Origin: Lantana camara
Lineage: Eukaryota; Streptophyta; Magnoliopsida; Lamiales; Verbenaceae
NCBI GenBank assembly: GCA_037501455.1
Contig: CM074865.1
Coordinates: 16,004,501-16,068,500, forward strand
DNA length: 64,000 bases
Reading direction: 5' to 3'
Shown: positions 22,530-34,591 of the stretch, piece after piece
Position numbering within the stretch: the stretch's first letter is position 1
Layout: every line of letters begins with the position of its first letter
Made by a program: the position numbers and the translations under genes
Notes under the pieces: generated by a model
What the model was told of the DNA's origin: nothing
Seen by the model: only the letters and a program-made list of their open reading frames with translations
Databases searched by the model: none

Positions 22530-23510
22530 ATCTGGGGACCAGATTCTTCTAAGGGGGGAGAGTTGTAACGCCCCAAATTCCGGAAGTTCAGGTAAGCACG
22601 CCACGAGCGGGTCTTCGGGAGTTGGGGGAATTTAATTTAATCATTTCATTCAATTATTTACAACCTTCATCATATTATATACATTACATCTCTATGCATT
22701 TATATAAATTATCATTTACGTGAATTATATGAACTAATTGCTATATGTGACCTAATTGCACTAAATGTCCTTGATTGACCCTTTGTGTAAATTTATGGAC
22801 CTAATTGCATTAAAGAAATTGGAGCTACTTGATCTTTTGTGTAGAGAGGAAATTTGATTGAATGAATTCAAATATTAGGAGGACTTAGTTGCAAATTGTG
22901 GTGATTCATCATAGTTAGTGGAAGACTTTAGATTAGTTAGCTTTTATATTACATTGTACGTATACATTTCATTTCATACATTATATTTGCAAGAGAGCTA
23001 CACACACACACATTGAAGATCGATCAAAACACCAAGGAGGAGAAGGAAGATTCATCTCATAATTCAAGTCATATTTGGAAAGAATTGAGAAGCTAGCATC
23101 ATCATCTTCATCATATTGCCATTCCATTTCACTTCTAGCTTATCTCAAGGTATAAGATGAACTTGGATGAATTTCTTGATTGGTGATTGAATAGGGTTTA
23201 GGAAGTATTTGATGAATTCTTGGTTATTTGGAGTTAGAAGCATGATCTTGATCATTTAGTTTGCCAACTTGCATGAATTCTTGAAGAAATGGGAGGTTGA
23301 TGGCATGAATTGATATGGGTTTGGAATGATGAAATCTTGATGATTGATGCATGTTTCATGGTTTATATGCTACCTAAATGATGTCTTTAAGTTATATACA
23401 TGTTATATGATTATTTTGGAGCATTTTGGTTGAGTTTACCTTGGGGTTTCATTCCTTTTCTTTCTTCCCCGAAGCTACACCTATTTTGCCCCTTTTTCCA
23501 CCTCTGGAAC

Positions 23511-23635
23511 AGTACCCGGCCGGGTACTTTTTGTGTATAAAAAGTACCCGGGCGGGTAGTTTTCCCCCGAAAAGCTTCTGTACTGCTTACCCGGTCGGGG
23601 AAATTTTCCCTTGAATTTTACCCGGCCGGGTGCTC
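23511..23635 (+). other. Four-palindrome cassette, 3' LTR copy
   Basis: Counterpart of 13074-13197. The first palindrome is perfect here (AGTACCCGGCCGGGTACT), whereas the 5' LTR copy has a central A for G. The last has GGGTGCT for GGGTACT. Confidence 0.8.
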
Positions 23636-24431
23636 CCTCATCCGAATTCCAAATGACCTAATTTTTGATTTTTTGGAAAGATCTTGAAGTCTAGAACAAC
23701 CTCCAATTGGAATCATCTCAATATCTTTTTCCATTTGTGAGTTATGATCAATTATTTTTGGTGTCGCTGCTTTACCGACAAACTGCACTCACCCAACTTC
23801 AACCATTCGCCATTTTCTCCTCGCTTTGAACTAGAAAACGAGCCATATATTATTTTAAAGGTATACTTGTCTAGTTTCATTCCCAACAAACAAAACCCAA
23901 TTCCAATCTCTAGAACTTTAGATATTTCCCTTTTTCCACAGCTTGGTCATTTTCAAAAATTGCCGGTTTTTGCCAAACTTCACCAAAACCCTTGTTATTG
24001 CGTTCCTTTCACTTTTTTAGCTCCCATATATGACTTATATGAACTATATGCTCACTTTATTGATAAGTATGCTCCTATTTGACACTCATTGATTATAAAT
24101 GCATGATTGAGGTTACATATCATTGTCGTTCGTCATAATTGGTTCATTCGAGTCGAGTCTTATTTCACACTTGTCCTTGTTGCACAGATCTCGGTCCCGA
24201 AGACGAGGAGCACGCTCCATAGGGTGTTTCTTTGTTCCCTTTTTGTTGGTTAAGGTGAGGTTTAAATTCTAGATATATAGAACCTTACAACCCTTATGTG
24301 ATTTTCGGCAAAAACGTATCTATATATCTATAGTTTTCGAACCTTATGATTTTCAAATGATTTCACGAAAATGGATTGATTGATTGACGAATTGATTGTT
24401 TTGGCGAGTAACTATTGTTCACGTTGGGCCC

Positions 24432-24616
24432 GAGGGTAGTGTATTGAGCCAACCGGGAAAGCAAGGGCTGACGGGTAACTCTTGCACTATCCTCACCATT
24501 GTGGGATCACCTCTGAATCCACCAGGAGGTTTGGTGGAGGAAGAAATCCCGTGCGTGGGAGTCATGTTCCCGACGTACACCATGATTGGATGGCTGGGTC
24601 TTGCAAGCCCACCATC
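24432..24616 (+). other. Predicted four-hairpin RNA domain, 3' LTR copy
   Basis: Same structure as 13995-14179. Stem D is shortened to GATGG/CCATC but gains GGG/CCC around the self-complementary CTTGCAAG. Confidence 0.65.
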
Positions 24617-25331
24617 ACCCGGAGGAAGAAGGATTTATTGATTAAAATTGCTAATTGTGCACGGAATTGTTGTGTGATCACCTAATCCACTAATAAATTG
24701 AAGTATTATACACAGTCGGTGAAAGGTTGGAGATTTGCCCTCACTCACCGGGCCACAAATTGATTGTATTGAATTGATAAAATGGATTAGTTGTAACCTC
24801 GGGCGATATTATATCTTCTTTTCTAAATCGTGTTGTTATTTTCCAAAATTATTACCCGAGATTATAACTTGTATGTATGTTCGCAAATATTTATTTATAC
24901 CCCTCGCTCAGTCCGTGTTGGACTGACACCTCAACCTTTCAGCTTTTACAGGTTCGTGCTAGGTGGGAATTAGAGTCTAGCCTGTTTTTATTGGGGTCTT
25001 GCACTTCACCTGCATATTTTGGCTCATGTATCGATACTTCTTATATTTTGTATTATCCCTTACCTAATGTTGGAGGTGATATGGTATTGTATGAAATGTT
25101 GGTATCTATTAATAAATATGTAAATATGGTACCTATAAGTATTGAATGTTATTGCTTCCGCTTTTATTGATACAATTGTTTAGTGGTATTAATTGAGGGT
25201 ACCCGCCTAGCTTTTGAGTTTTTATTGTCTCCCGTTCGCTATAGTTTTGGTTCATGTATGAATTGCCGTTTCATATGTGGATTGAGGCTATAGTGCGGGG
25301 GGATGTGGCGCCTAACGTTCCGGGTGCTACA

Positions 25332-25771
25332 CAGAAGCATAAAAAACCACTTCAAAATTAACATTACAAACATAGTCTTTCATCAAACAGGTGAAAACCT
25401 AACTCTTTGACTTTCTCTAGACTGATGAATATCAGAAGGATCACTGGTTTTATAAGAATCCTGATCATTTGAAGACAAGGTCTCCAGTTGATCATTGTTA
25501 ATGATTTAAAGACAAGGTCTCCAGTTGATCATTGTTAACTTTAGTGATCTTCTGAAGTTCACCCATGCCAGAAGAGTCAAACAAAGGATTAAGATCCTGA
25601 GTATAGATCTTAGGAGCAGTAGAGATAGAAGTATCAGTACTTTTATAAGGAAATATATCTTCAAAGAATTTAATATCTTTGGAGACTAGCACAGTCTTAG
25701 ATTCCAAATCAAATAATTTATAACCCTTGTTTCCACTAACATATCCCAGCATAACACATTTAGAGGCTCTA
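25332..25771 (-). pseudogene. Copia integrase C-terminal fragment between two insertions
   Basis: Minus-strand frame with CVMLGYVSGNKGYKLFDLES and VLVSKDIKFFEDIFPY, the conserved region between integrase and RT of copia polyproteins. It lies between the gypsy insertion on the left and a solo LTR on the right. A ~36-bp tandem duplication is present at about 25467-25540 (AGACAAGGTCTCCAGTTGAT twice). Confidence 0.85.
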
Positions 25772-26537
25772 TGTAGCACCCGGAACGCCGAGATGCCACA
25801 CCCCCGCACCATGAGTCTAACTCACACATGAAATGGGTAGTCCATATATGAACCGGACTCATGGCGAACGGGTGACAATAAAAAAAACTCAAAAGCTAGG
25901 CGGGTACCCTCAAATACTACCAATAAACAATTCAGAACAATAAAAGCGGAAGCAATAGCAATCAATACTTATAGGTACCATATTTACATATTTACTTATA
26001 GATACCAACATTTATATAATAGTAGGTACCAACACTTATCAATACATTATCATCTCCTATACATCATACATGTATAAATAACCCAAAACCACTAACATGA
26101 TAAGCCGAAAATACCAAGAACATGAAAATGCAATGCTAGACTCAACTCGACAACTGGACACGACTCGGACTCCCGCCTAGCACGCCACTGACAGTACCTG
26201 AAAAGTGTGAGGTATCAGTCTACCACAGACTGAGTGAGGGGTTTATAAATAAATATTCGCGCAAGTAACATGCAAGCCATAATCTCGGGTAAGGGTTCAT
26301 AAAATAGAAACAATATAAGTTTAATAGTAAAAGATAACTCGCCCGAGATTACAACTAATCAATTTAACAATACACTCAATTTAATTCAATTCAATCAGTG
26401 GCCCGGCGAGTGAGGGCAAATCTCCAACCTTTCTCCAACAGTGTACAATAATTCAGTTATAATTAATTAAGTGATCAAGCAATAGAACTTAGTGCACAAT
26501 TAGCAATTTCAATCAATAACTCCTTCTTCCTCCGGGT

Positions 26538-26722
26538 GATGGCGGGCTTGCAAGACCCAACCATCCAATCACGGTGTACGTCGGGAACATGACTCCCACG
26601 CACGGGATTTCTTCCTCCACCAAACCTCCTGGTGGATTCAGAGGTGATCCCACAATGGTGAGGATAGTGCAAGAGTTACCCGTCAGCCCTTGCTTTCCCG
26701 GTTGGCTCAATACACTACCCTC
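26538..26722 (-). other. Predicted four-hairpin RNA domain, solo LTR copy
   Basis: 185 nt on the minus strand, nearly identical to 13995-14179 with the same four stems. Confidence 0.65.
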
Positions 26723-27559
26723 GGGCCCAACGTGAACAATAGTTACTCGCCAAAGACAATCCGTCAATCGATCAACCAATCAATCAATCAATCCATTTTC
26801 GTGAAATCATTTGAAAATCATAAGATTCGAAAACTATAGATATATATAGGTACGTTTTGGGCCGAAAATCACATAAGGGTTATAAGGATTCTATATATAT
26901 CTAGAATTTAAACCTCACCTGACGAGCGACAGAACAAGACAAGGATACAAGAAAGTGCCCAACGATCAATGATCTCCGCCCTGGAGAAAAACTGGACAAG
27001 AAAGGAAATAACGTGAACTCGTGGGACAAGACTCAATATGAAACCAAGTATGACGCACGACAATGCTCATGTAAATAAGTAAAACTAGCAATCAAGTGAC
27101 ACTTAGCATGTAAGAGAACCAATCAATATCTAAGAGATGAAATAAATCTCAAGGAGTCACATATTCATATCATTCAATCATTTCAAGTTCAATTCATATA
27201 GGGCATGGAATTACACAATAAAGTTTGAGCAATTACGTACCAAGAAGTTTCAAGTAAGAGCATTCTTATCAATTAATCAAGTATATACAACATATAATTC
27301 ACATATGGGAGCCAAGAGAGGGAAAGGAAAGCAATAAGAAAGGTTTTGGTGAAGTTTGGCCAAAACCGACAATTTTTGGAAATGTACATGTTGAGGGAAA
27401 ACTGGAATATCTTAAATCCTAGAAGTGGGAATCGAGTTTTGTTTGTTGGATATGAAAGTAGACACATAGACCTTTCCAACGCTATATGGCACGTTTTCTA
27501 ATTCAAACCGAGGTGAAAATGGCCTTGGTTTGAAGTTGAACAAAATGCAGGAAATAAAA

Positions 27560-27686
27560 GGTGACACGCCCGTGTCACTAAAATACACTAAGCCGTGACA
27601 CCCCCGTGTCACGGTACAGAAACTCAACCCAACGAACACCCCCGTGTCACGCTGAAGAGGGGAAAAGAGACACCCCCGTGTCACTG
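27560..27686 (-). other. Four-palindrome cassette with different stem sequence
   Basis: Palindromes at 27560-27579 (GTGACACGCCCGTGTCAC), 27594-27613 (CGTGACACCCCCGTGTCACG), about 27635-27651 (half-degraded, ACACCCCCGTGTCAC) and 27667-27686 (AGACACCCCCGTGTCACT). Spacing and total length (127 bp) match the other LTRs, but the stem is GTGACAC rather than TACCCGG. Confidence 0.8.
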
Positions 27687-28563
27687 TGCGTAACAGAAAA
27701 ACAGGGCAAGAAAACAGGGGAGGTCGCGGGAAAAGGTTCCCAAACCAATCAATCACCAAACTACATCAAATAAACACTTGAAAACCAACATATAGCATGT
27801 ATATGATCATATATATCCATTAATCATCATATAATCCAAGGAAACATGCATCAAATCATCAAGAATTCATCATCAAAATCCCATATAAAATCATATATTC
27901 CCAACTTCAACATAACTTCAAGTTTCATGCAAGAAATGAAGAAACAAGGACCTAAACATGCTTCTAATCATGAATAAGCATGAAAGCATCAATCAATCAT
28001 CAAACCCTACTCAACCAAATAATCAAAAGCTCAAGCAATTCATACATATACCTTGAAAGAATGAATGGAAAGATGAAAGGAACTATGGAGATGATGGTGA
28101 TGCCTTATACTCATGCAATTCCTCCTTGAAATTAACTTGGAATGATGAAATCTCCTCCTTCTCTTCCATGGTGTAAAAATCGGTATTTAGTGTGTGTGTG
28201 TGTGTGTGTGAGGTTAATTTGATGAGAATGAAATGAAATGGAAGAGATGAATGAGATATTTACAAAAGTCTTCCACATATATGCATGACTCATCACTTTT
28301 TGCACATAAGTCCCTCCATTATATGAATGCATGCAATTAAGTTTCAATCCATGTAAAATGAGTATCTAACTCTATTTAAGTCATGCAATTAAATCCACAC
28401 ATTTACATATATGAGCATTTAGTCACGTTAACAATTAATTCATAAAAGCTCATGGAAATATTATGCATCTAATGTTATGAAAAATATATAAAGTATCACA
28501 TAATATCAATTAAGCACATTATCAATTATCGCATAATGCATAAATTGAAAACGGGGCGTTACA

Positions 28564-30775
28564 CTCTAGGAGAAAACTTATTCCTATTAGGGCCATTTTC
28601 AACAACATAACAGAGACACCCAAAATTCTTAATATAATCATAAGAAGGTTTAACATGTAACAACCTGTAATAAGGGGTATCCCAATCAAAACCCTACTGA
28701 GCAACCTATTAATGATATAAGTAGCACTTAAAATAGTATATCCCCATAATTGAATAGGCATATTATACTAAAACATTAAGGCCCTAGCAATTTGTAATAA
28801 ATGTTTGCGTTTAATCTCCACAACCTCATTCTGTTGTGGAGTATTAACACAAGTAGTTTGATGTATGATACCTTTATCTTAGAAGAGAGATTTGCAATTT
28901 AAATTTACAAACTCACTTCCATTATCACTTCTAACAGATTTAACATTTTTACCATATTGAGTTCTCACATAGACCAAAAAGTTTTTAAGTATAGAATAAA
29001 TATGGTCCTTATAAGACATCAAATAAGTCCAAACACATTTGGAAAAAACATCAACAATAGTGAGGAAATAGTGTCAAGCAGAATGGGTTTTTGTCTTGTA
29101 AGGTCCCCAAAGATCTAAGTGAATGAGATCAAAGGGCTCCTTAGAAGAGATAACACTAATAGGAAAAGGCAGCCTATGTTGCTTAGACCTTTGGCAAACA
29201 TCACATATAACATTGTCAGATTCAAAAGTCATAGGAATATGCAAATGTTTTATAGTAATAGCAGATGCATGCCCTAGTCTTTGATGCCACACGTGATAGT
29301 CATGAGTGTTTACAGAGAGACAACTATTATCCTTACTACAAATGACAACAAACTTATTAAAAAAACTATGCTTGAGAGAATTACAGCTAGACTCAAGGAA
29401 TTCCATACTTTCTGAGGCAACAGTAGCATGATGAACAACAATATCCTTAGCATCAAAAATATAAAGGTAATTACAAGTATGTCTAGAAGAAAGAATCTCT
29501 TTAGTTCTCTGGACCTGCAAAGTCCAATGATTTTTAGAAAGCACAAACTCACTGTTAGTGGCATTAGTCACCTTACTAACAGAAATCAAATTAAACTTAA
29601 AGGAGGGTATGTAGAGAACATTCTCTAAAGTAATTTTATTAGACAATTTAACTGTTCCAATAAACTTAACACGATGAGAAGTACCATCAGGCAGAAAAAT
29701 GGGTATTCTTGTCTTAGGCATATCATAATTACTAAACATGTCAAGCTTGGAACAAATGTGACTAGTAGCTCCCGAATCTATAATCCAATGATAAGCAGTT
29801 AATTCATTAGAACAAGCAAAAATATAATTCTAGGAAGTACCTGAAAACTCAGAGGTGAACTGCAGCTGCTCTGAGCCTCCAGCCTTATTTTCCTTGAAGA
29901 ATTTCACCAACTCCTGCCTTACTAAATCAGACATATTCGCACTAAAATGAAAGGCAGATGGTGCAGGCTCATGAAGCACATCCAGCGTAGTATCTGCCAT
30001 CACATTGGTCATGTTTCTAAAAGATCTTTTGGAAGTACTTACTCCAGTGATCTTAAAGCAAGAGTAAGTAATATGAGTATCACTATTACAGACATCACAA
30101 TGCCTATTAGCCTTATCTTTCCTCTTATTCAATCCCCTTCCCTTACCGGTCCCTCTATTAGTATTAACATTCTTAGTAAACATGACCGAATTACCAGGGA
30201 CATCATTAAACTCAACATGCGCATCTCTCTGAGACTCAACCCTAGAGATAATCGATTAAGCCTTATTAACAGTATGAAGAGAGTCCATAACGAAGATCTG
30301 ATTCCTAATAGCATTATAGGAATCGTTGAGCTCCATAAAAAATTTTACGAACATGTTAGAGGATTGAGAGTCATTAACGTATCTAAGTACCACACAAGCA
30401 GCACCAGTAGTACACACAGGAGGATCATTTAAATTGGCTAACTCATCCCAAAGTAATTTCAGGCAATTAAAATAAGTGATAAAAGAGAGGTTACCTTGAG
30501 CAATAGAACTAATATCGCATTTCAATTGATACAGTAAATTAAGGTTCGTTACACTAGCAGAACCTCTGGTCCAGATCCTCCAGAAGTTCTCTAGCAGTGC
30601 TCGCATACAGGAAACTCTGATGGATCTCAAGCGCCAAGGAGTTCAAGATCCACGCCTTGACGGTGCTGTCCACTCTCTTCCAAGTTTTGTAACTCGGATC
30701 CTCAGGAGGTGGCAGATCTATGGTTCTATCAACAAATCTAAGCTTCATCTTGGATTCCAACGCAATCTTCATGGT
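28564..30775 (-). pseudogene. Copia gag, protease and integrase remnants
   Basis: Minus-strand order: gag MKIALESKMKLRFVDRTI, VDSTVKAWILNSLALEIHQ and LLYQLKCDISSIAQG (30772-30256); zinc knuckle CDVCNSDTHITYSC (about 30095); protease IIDSGATSHICSKLDM (29752-29790); GAG-pre-integrase WHQRLGHASAITIKHL with CDVCQRSKQHRLPF; integrase start FDLIHLDLWGPYKT; and integrase C-terminal part YTILSATYIINRLLS. Stops and frameshifts separate all of them. Confidence 0.88.
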
Positions 30776-31368
30776 TATTGAATAATATTTTTCCCTTAGC
30801 CATCTTCATCTTCTTGGCAAAGCTCTTCCCAAAACCCAGTTGTGGGTTATCATTCTTACATGGTATCGAGAGCAAAGATTGATCCTGTATAATTCTTCAT
30901 AAAGTATATTTGTGAATTTGATAATATACTTTTTATTATGTTATTATTATTACGATTTATTTAATTATTCTTTTATTTCTTTATTAATAAGGATAATTTT
31001 AAAACGATTAAATAATGATGCGGTTAACTTTAAGAGAAAGTTGTGGAAGTGGAGTCTCACTAGGTTTTAGAAAACTGATTTAAGGCAACCCTTTGAAGAC
31101 GTGCGTAGTTATGAAAGTTTTGATCAACTATTATATCAGAATTCTACCCTTTTATACTTCTACCAAAAAAAAAGAAAGAGAGGGAGACGACGATACAGAG
31201 GAATGTAACCGACCCACGAAATAAAAGAAGAGACGGTAGGAAGGAGAAGAGAAAGTACCATTGATTGAAGAAATCGGTACGTACGAAAAGAAAAGAGATT
31301 TGGTCGGTCGGGATTGGAACTTCGATGCTCGAGACCCTAGAATATCTGGAAGCAATATTTTCAGTTGA
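30776..31368. other. Unassigned junction with a plus-strand primer-site-like motif
   Basis: TCTTACA followed by TGGTATCGAGAGCAAAGATT at about 30857-30882 looks like an LTR end plus a copia primer-binding site in plus orientation, opposite to the gag it abuts. A similar ~110-bp stretch occurs at about 59166-59312. The rest (30900-31368) is AT-rich with no supportable gene. Confidence 0.45.
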
Positions 31369-32983
31369 TGTAATGCCCCGACTTTTCGGCCGTACAGGTA
31401 TGACGAATGTGTTTACCAAATTGCGCGAATTAATTGTTTATAAGTGTTGTGTATATTTAATTTTATAATTAATTGATAAAATGTAAAATATTTATATCTT
31501 TAATTTTATATAAAATGTTAAAATGTTAAATAATTATATCTTTAATTTTTTTTTTCTAATATTAAATTCAATCTAATTCGTTGACTTTGTAATTTAAGTT
31601 AAAATGGAATTTAGTTGTTTTTCTTTTTATATATTCAATTGTTATTTTATTTATTTATTTATTTTTATTTTGTTAAGTTTTTCATTTCATTTTATTTTGT
31701 TTTATAAATATTTGAATTATTTGAATTTAATTGAATTCTTGAATTATTTGCGTATGTGTGAAATGTTTGTGTGTCGTTCCTATTCGAATTGAATTCAGAA
31801 TTTCGTGAAAATTTAATATGTTGGAGATATATGTGTTATGAATGTGTATATATGCTCGTTTCATGTTTTCAATCTAGTTTGGTGTGGTAACGAATTTATT
31901 TTGAGTTGTGGAACCAAATCAGGGGTTAACGGGCAATTAGCGCACCCTTGGTTCCGTATGTGATATCTTGAGCTCGGGAACTCGGATTCGAGTTTTGTTA
32001 ACTTCGTTAAACTCGTATCGAAGATTCGGGTTTAATGAACTCAGCCTCATATTTTTCCAAGATCATTTGAACCTCCGAAATTCAACAGAAAAATGAATCG
32101 GTCGCAAAACTGCCACACTTTACCATTTTAATTATAACTCTCACCATACTTAACTAAATTAACCATGGTTGGACTTTTTGGAACCCTGACTTAACCCTAT
32201 ATCAGCCCTAACCAACCCCATTTCGAACCATGCCTGATACAAAGAGAAAATTCAGCTAAAACCCCGTGACTTCCAGTTTCTTCTCGCCACTTTGCAAATC
32301 TTGGAAATTTTGGAGCCCAAATTTCTTCCAACCTTTATCCAATCCACAAGGTGAGTTTAGGGTTGTGTTATACATTCATTAGTGTTCATTTTGAACCATG
32401 CATCCCTAATTTTGAGCTTGAATTCATGGAGATTTGAAGGCATGAGTGAATAGTTAGGTTTAAGTTGAAATTCTTGATCTCATGGAATACTTGATGCTTT
32501 TATTGATTTTAAAGCTTGAAAGTGATCATATTAGCTTCCTTATTTAATTTATGAGCATGTATTTTATGGTAGTTGAGAATTGGTTGAGTTGCCATTAATG
32601 AAAATTGGAAGAAATTGAATAATTTGAGCCTTTGCATCTTCTTCCTCACGTTATAGCCTGCTACTGCGTTTTAGACCTGGAATTTGTTGTCATTTGCTGC
32701 CTTATTTTCACCTTGTTGTTGCTGGATTGATGGTTGATTGTGCGTGTGAGTTTCTGCCCTGTTTTGCTTCCTTTTGTCCCTGTTTTTACCGTGAGCTGCT
32801 GCTGTCAGCTACTGCCCTTTTTCCTTGCTAAGTTGCTATCCGTTTTCAGTTAATTTGTGAGATTTTATGGCCTGTTTTGCTGCTGAGTTATTGCCTTAAT
32901 TGCCTGCTACCTGCTGTTGTGATTTCTTGCCTTTGGAACAAGGGAAAACTTTGTACTGGGCTGCTGCTTCGCGATTCTATTGC

Positions 32984-33120
32984 ATCTCCCCGGCCGGGGA
33001 GATTTTGGGCATGAAAGTGCCCGGCCGGGGACCCTTTGTGCAGAAGCTCCGCTACATGAAAGTCCTTGGGGGGGGGGGGGGGGGACTTTTTGTGTGCAAA
33101 ATCTCCACGGGAGGGGAGAT
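32984..33120 (+). other. Four-palindrome cassette with diverse stems
   Basis: 32984-33003 is a perfect 20-bp palindrome (ATCTCCCCGGCCGGGGAGAT). Next come 33016-33034 (AGTGCCCGGCCGGGGACC), 33058-33089 (AAAGTCC and GGACTTT flanking a G tract) and 33101-33120 (ATCTCC ... GGGAGAT). Each of the four has its own stem sequence with its own complement. The linker TTTGTGCAGAAGCTCCGCT resembles those of the other LTRs. Confidence 0.8.
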
Positions 33121-34072
33121 CACCTACTATTGCATTTCATTCCTTTTCCCTTCTTTATTTGTTAAGTGTTTAATTGTATTTGGGGTTGCATGCGTACGTG
33201 TATACATTTGTTAATGTTTGTATGCATGTGTGTAAATTTGATTTAATTTTGTTAGTGCATGGAATGGTGTTATTCTTTTGCTGCTTATGTAGATATATTA
33301 TATATGCATGCATGGGTTTTATTTTGTGTGTGGACGTGAATATATATAAATATATACATATGTAATATATAGTGTGTGCATGTATATATATATATATATA
33401 TAATATTATATTATATTATTTAAATGCTAGTTTAATGTTATATTTTAAGTATTATTTAATTTATTTGAATTATAGAATTAAATAGTTACCTATTTCATGT
33501 TCTTATCTAATTTCCAATCTTGAGTTGAATGTATTTATTTGTCTATTCTCTAATTGTAAACATAATATAGTACGTGTTATGATCGTTATATGAAATTCAT
33601 GGATTGATTTGGTATGAAATGTGAAATTCATGACTTGAATGAATATAAACGCTTCTAATATCGAATGAATGACTTGTCTCTATATGATTTAAATGCATTA
33701 ATAGTGCACATGAACGTGTTCATGATATAATATCATCTATTATGCATTCATATCATGTTCATTACATTGCCGAGCGTCTTATATGGTTATTTGAGTTACA
33801 TTTTGCTTTCTTTGCATAGATTCGGGTCTAGTTAGAGACGAGGACGAGAAGTGAGGCTCTTCTTGCTATTTCTTTTGTCTTTCAAGGTGGGTTTCTCTAC
33901 TACTTAGTTAAATGACCTAATATATCCCAATGTGAAATGTTTTAAGCCAAATTAATATATATATACCGAGTCTTTCAAAGAGTCTATGATTTAAACGTTA
34001 AGCCATTTTCTTTATTGAACACCCTACCTAAATGTTTTGGCGAGTATTGATTGATTGCACTGATTGGGGCCC

Positions 34073-34261
34073 GAGACTTAGTGTACGTGGCTAACCGGGG
34101 AAGCACGGGTTGACGGGGAACCCGTACACTAGTCTCACCAAACCACAGTGTCCGGAACTCGCTAGGAGATTAGTGAGAAAAGGAAGCTGCTTGCCTTTGG
34201 GGAACTCATGAAACCCCTCTGGCCAATGATCGAGGTGGTCGGGCTTTGCAAACACGTCCAC
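34073..34261 (+). other. Predicted four-hairpin RNA domain, diverged copy
   Basis: Stem A is GAGACT-t-AGTGTACG with CGTACACTAGTCTC (14 bp, one bulge). Stem B is CTCGCTA/TAGTGAG around GGAGAT. Stem C is GGGG/CCCC around AACTCATGAAA. Stem D is GTGG/CCAC. The stems differ in sequence from 13995-14179 but pair; the loops are alike. Confidence 0.65.
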
Positions 34262-34554
34262 GGCCCGGAGGAAAAAGGGAATTATATGAATGATTAAGAA
34301 TGATCGAAAGGTTATGATTGATCGATTGATTGAACACGAAAGAATGTATGCATGAACACCTACTTAAAACTTTAATGATTACATGAGGTGGAGGTTGGAG
34401 ACTTAGCCTTCTCGCTGGGCTCACGTATAACTTATTGATTGATTGAATATGAAAGTTATAATCCCGTTTGATGAATTCTTATTTTACCCACTTGGGAAAT
34501 TGCTCTAAAACCTCTCTCGGGATTATAACATGCATGAATGTGTTTAAGTTTTGC

Positions 34555-34591
<37 letters not shown>

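Larger units (their letters stand above)
12125..25331 (+). mobile_element. Tekay-like Ty3/gypsy retrotransposon nested in copia
   Basis: 13.2 kb, with LTRs 12125-17797 and 22564-25331, a perfect 5-bp duplication CAGAA (12120-12124 and 25332-25336), primer-binding site at 17806 and polypurine tract at 22551. The gene order is gag, protease, RT, RNase H, integrase, then a C-terminal region matching the chromodomain end of Tekay/Del chromoviruses. The 5' LTR is twice as long because of a hAT-like insertion (14864-17757). The LTRs are otherwise close: I count seven substitutions in the first ~450 bp, all but one transitions. Two stops in gag, a frameshift at the protease/RT joint and a stop before integrase disable it. 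Confidence 0.96.
22551..25331 (+). repeat. Polypurine tract and 3' LTR of gypsy element
   Basis: AAGGGGGGAGAGT at 22551-22563, then the LTR 22564-25331 (2768 bp). It lacks the hAT-like insertion, so it preserves the uninserted sequence TAGTGCGGGGGGATGTGG near 25292. Confidence 0.96.
25772..28563 (-). repeat. Solo LTR of a Tekay-like gypsy (minus strand)
   Basis: 2792 bp. Minus-strand ends are TGTAACGCCCC and GGTGCTACA, flanked by a perfect CTCTA duplication (25767-25771 and 28564-28568), with no internal retrotransposon sequence. It therefore arose by recombination between the two LTRs of an inserted element. It is close to the LTRs at 12125 and 22564 in the hairpin domain but clearly diverged elsewhere. 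A (GT)n run lies at 28191-28210. Confidence 0.93.
10281..30775 (-). mobile_element. Ty1/copia retrotransposon (minus strand), twice interrupted, 5' LTR missing
   Basis: Reading on the minus strand, gag (30775-30250), zinc knuckle and protease (30180-29700), integrase (29700-28564 and 25771-25332), RT (12120-10960) and RNase H (10960-10531) run in copia order toward a 3' LTR at 10523-10281. Two later elements were removed to see this: a gypsy element (12125-25331, target CAGAA) and a solo LTR (25772-28563, target CTCTA). No copy of the 10281-10523 LTR is visible upstream of gag, so the 5' LTR is lost or rearranged. Many stops and frameshifts mark it as the oldest element of this stack. Confidence 0.88.

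Noticed and set aside
25772..28563. A complete third gypsy element
   Set aside because: Only LTR sequence lies between the CTCTA duplications; there is no gag-pol, so it is a solo LTR.
33000..33214. Glycine-rich frames around the G17 tract
   Set aside because: They run through the palindrome cassette and homopolymer, with no match to any protein family.
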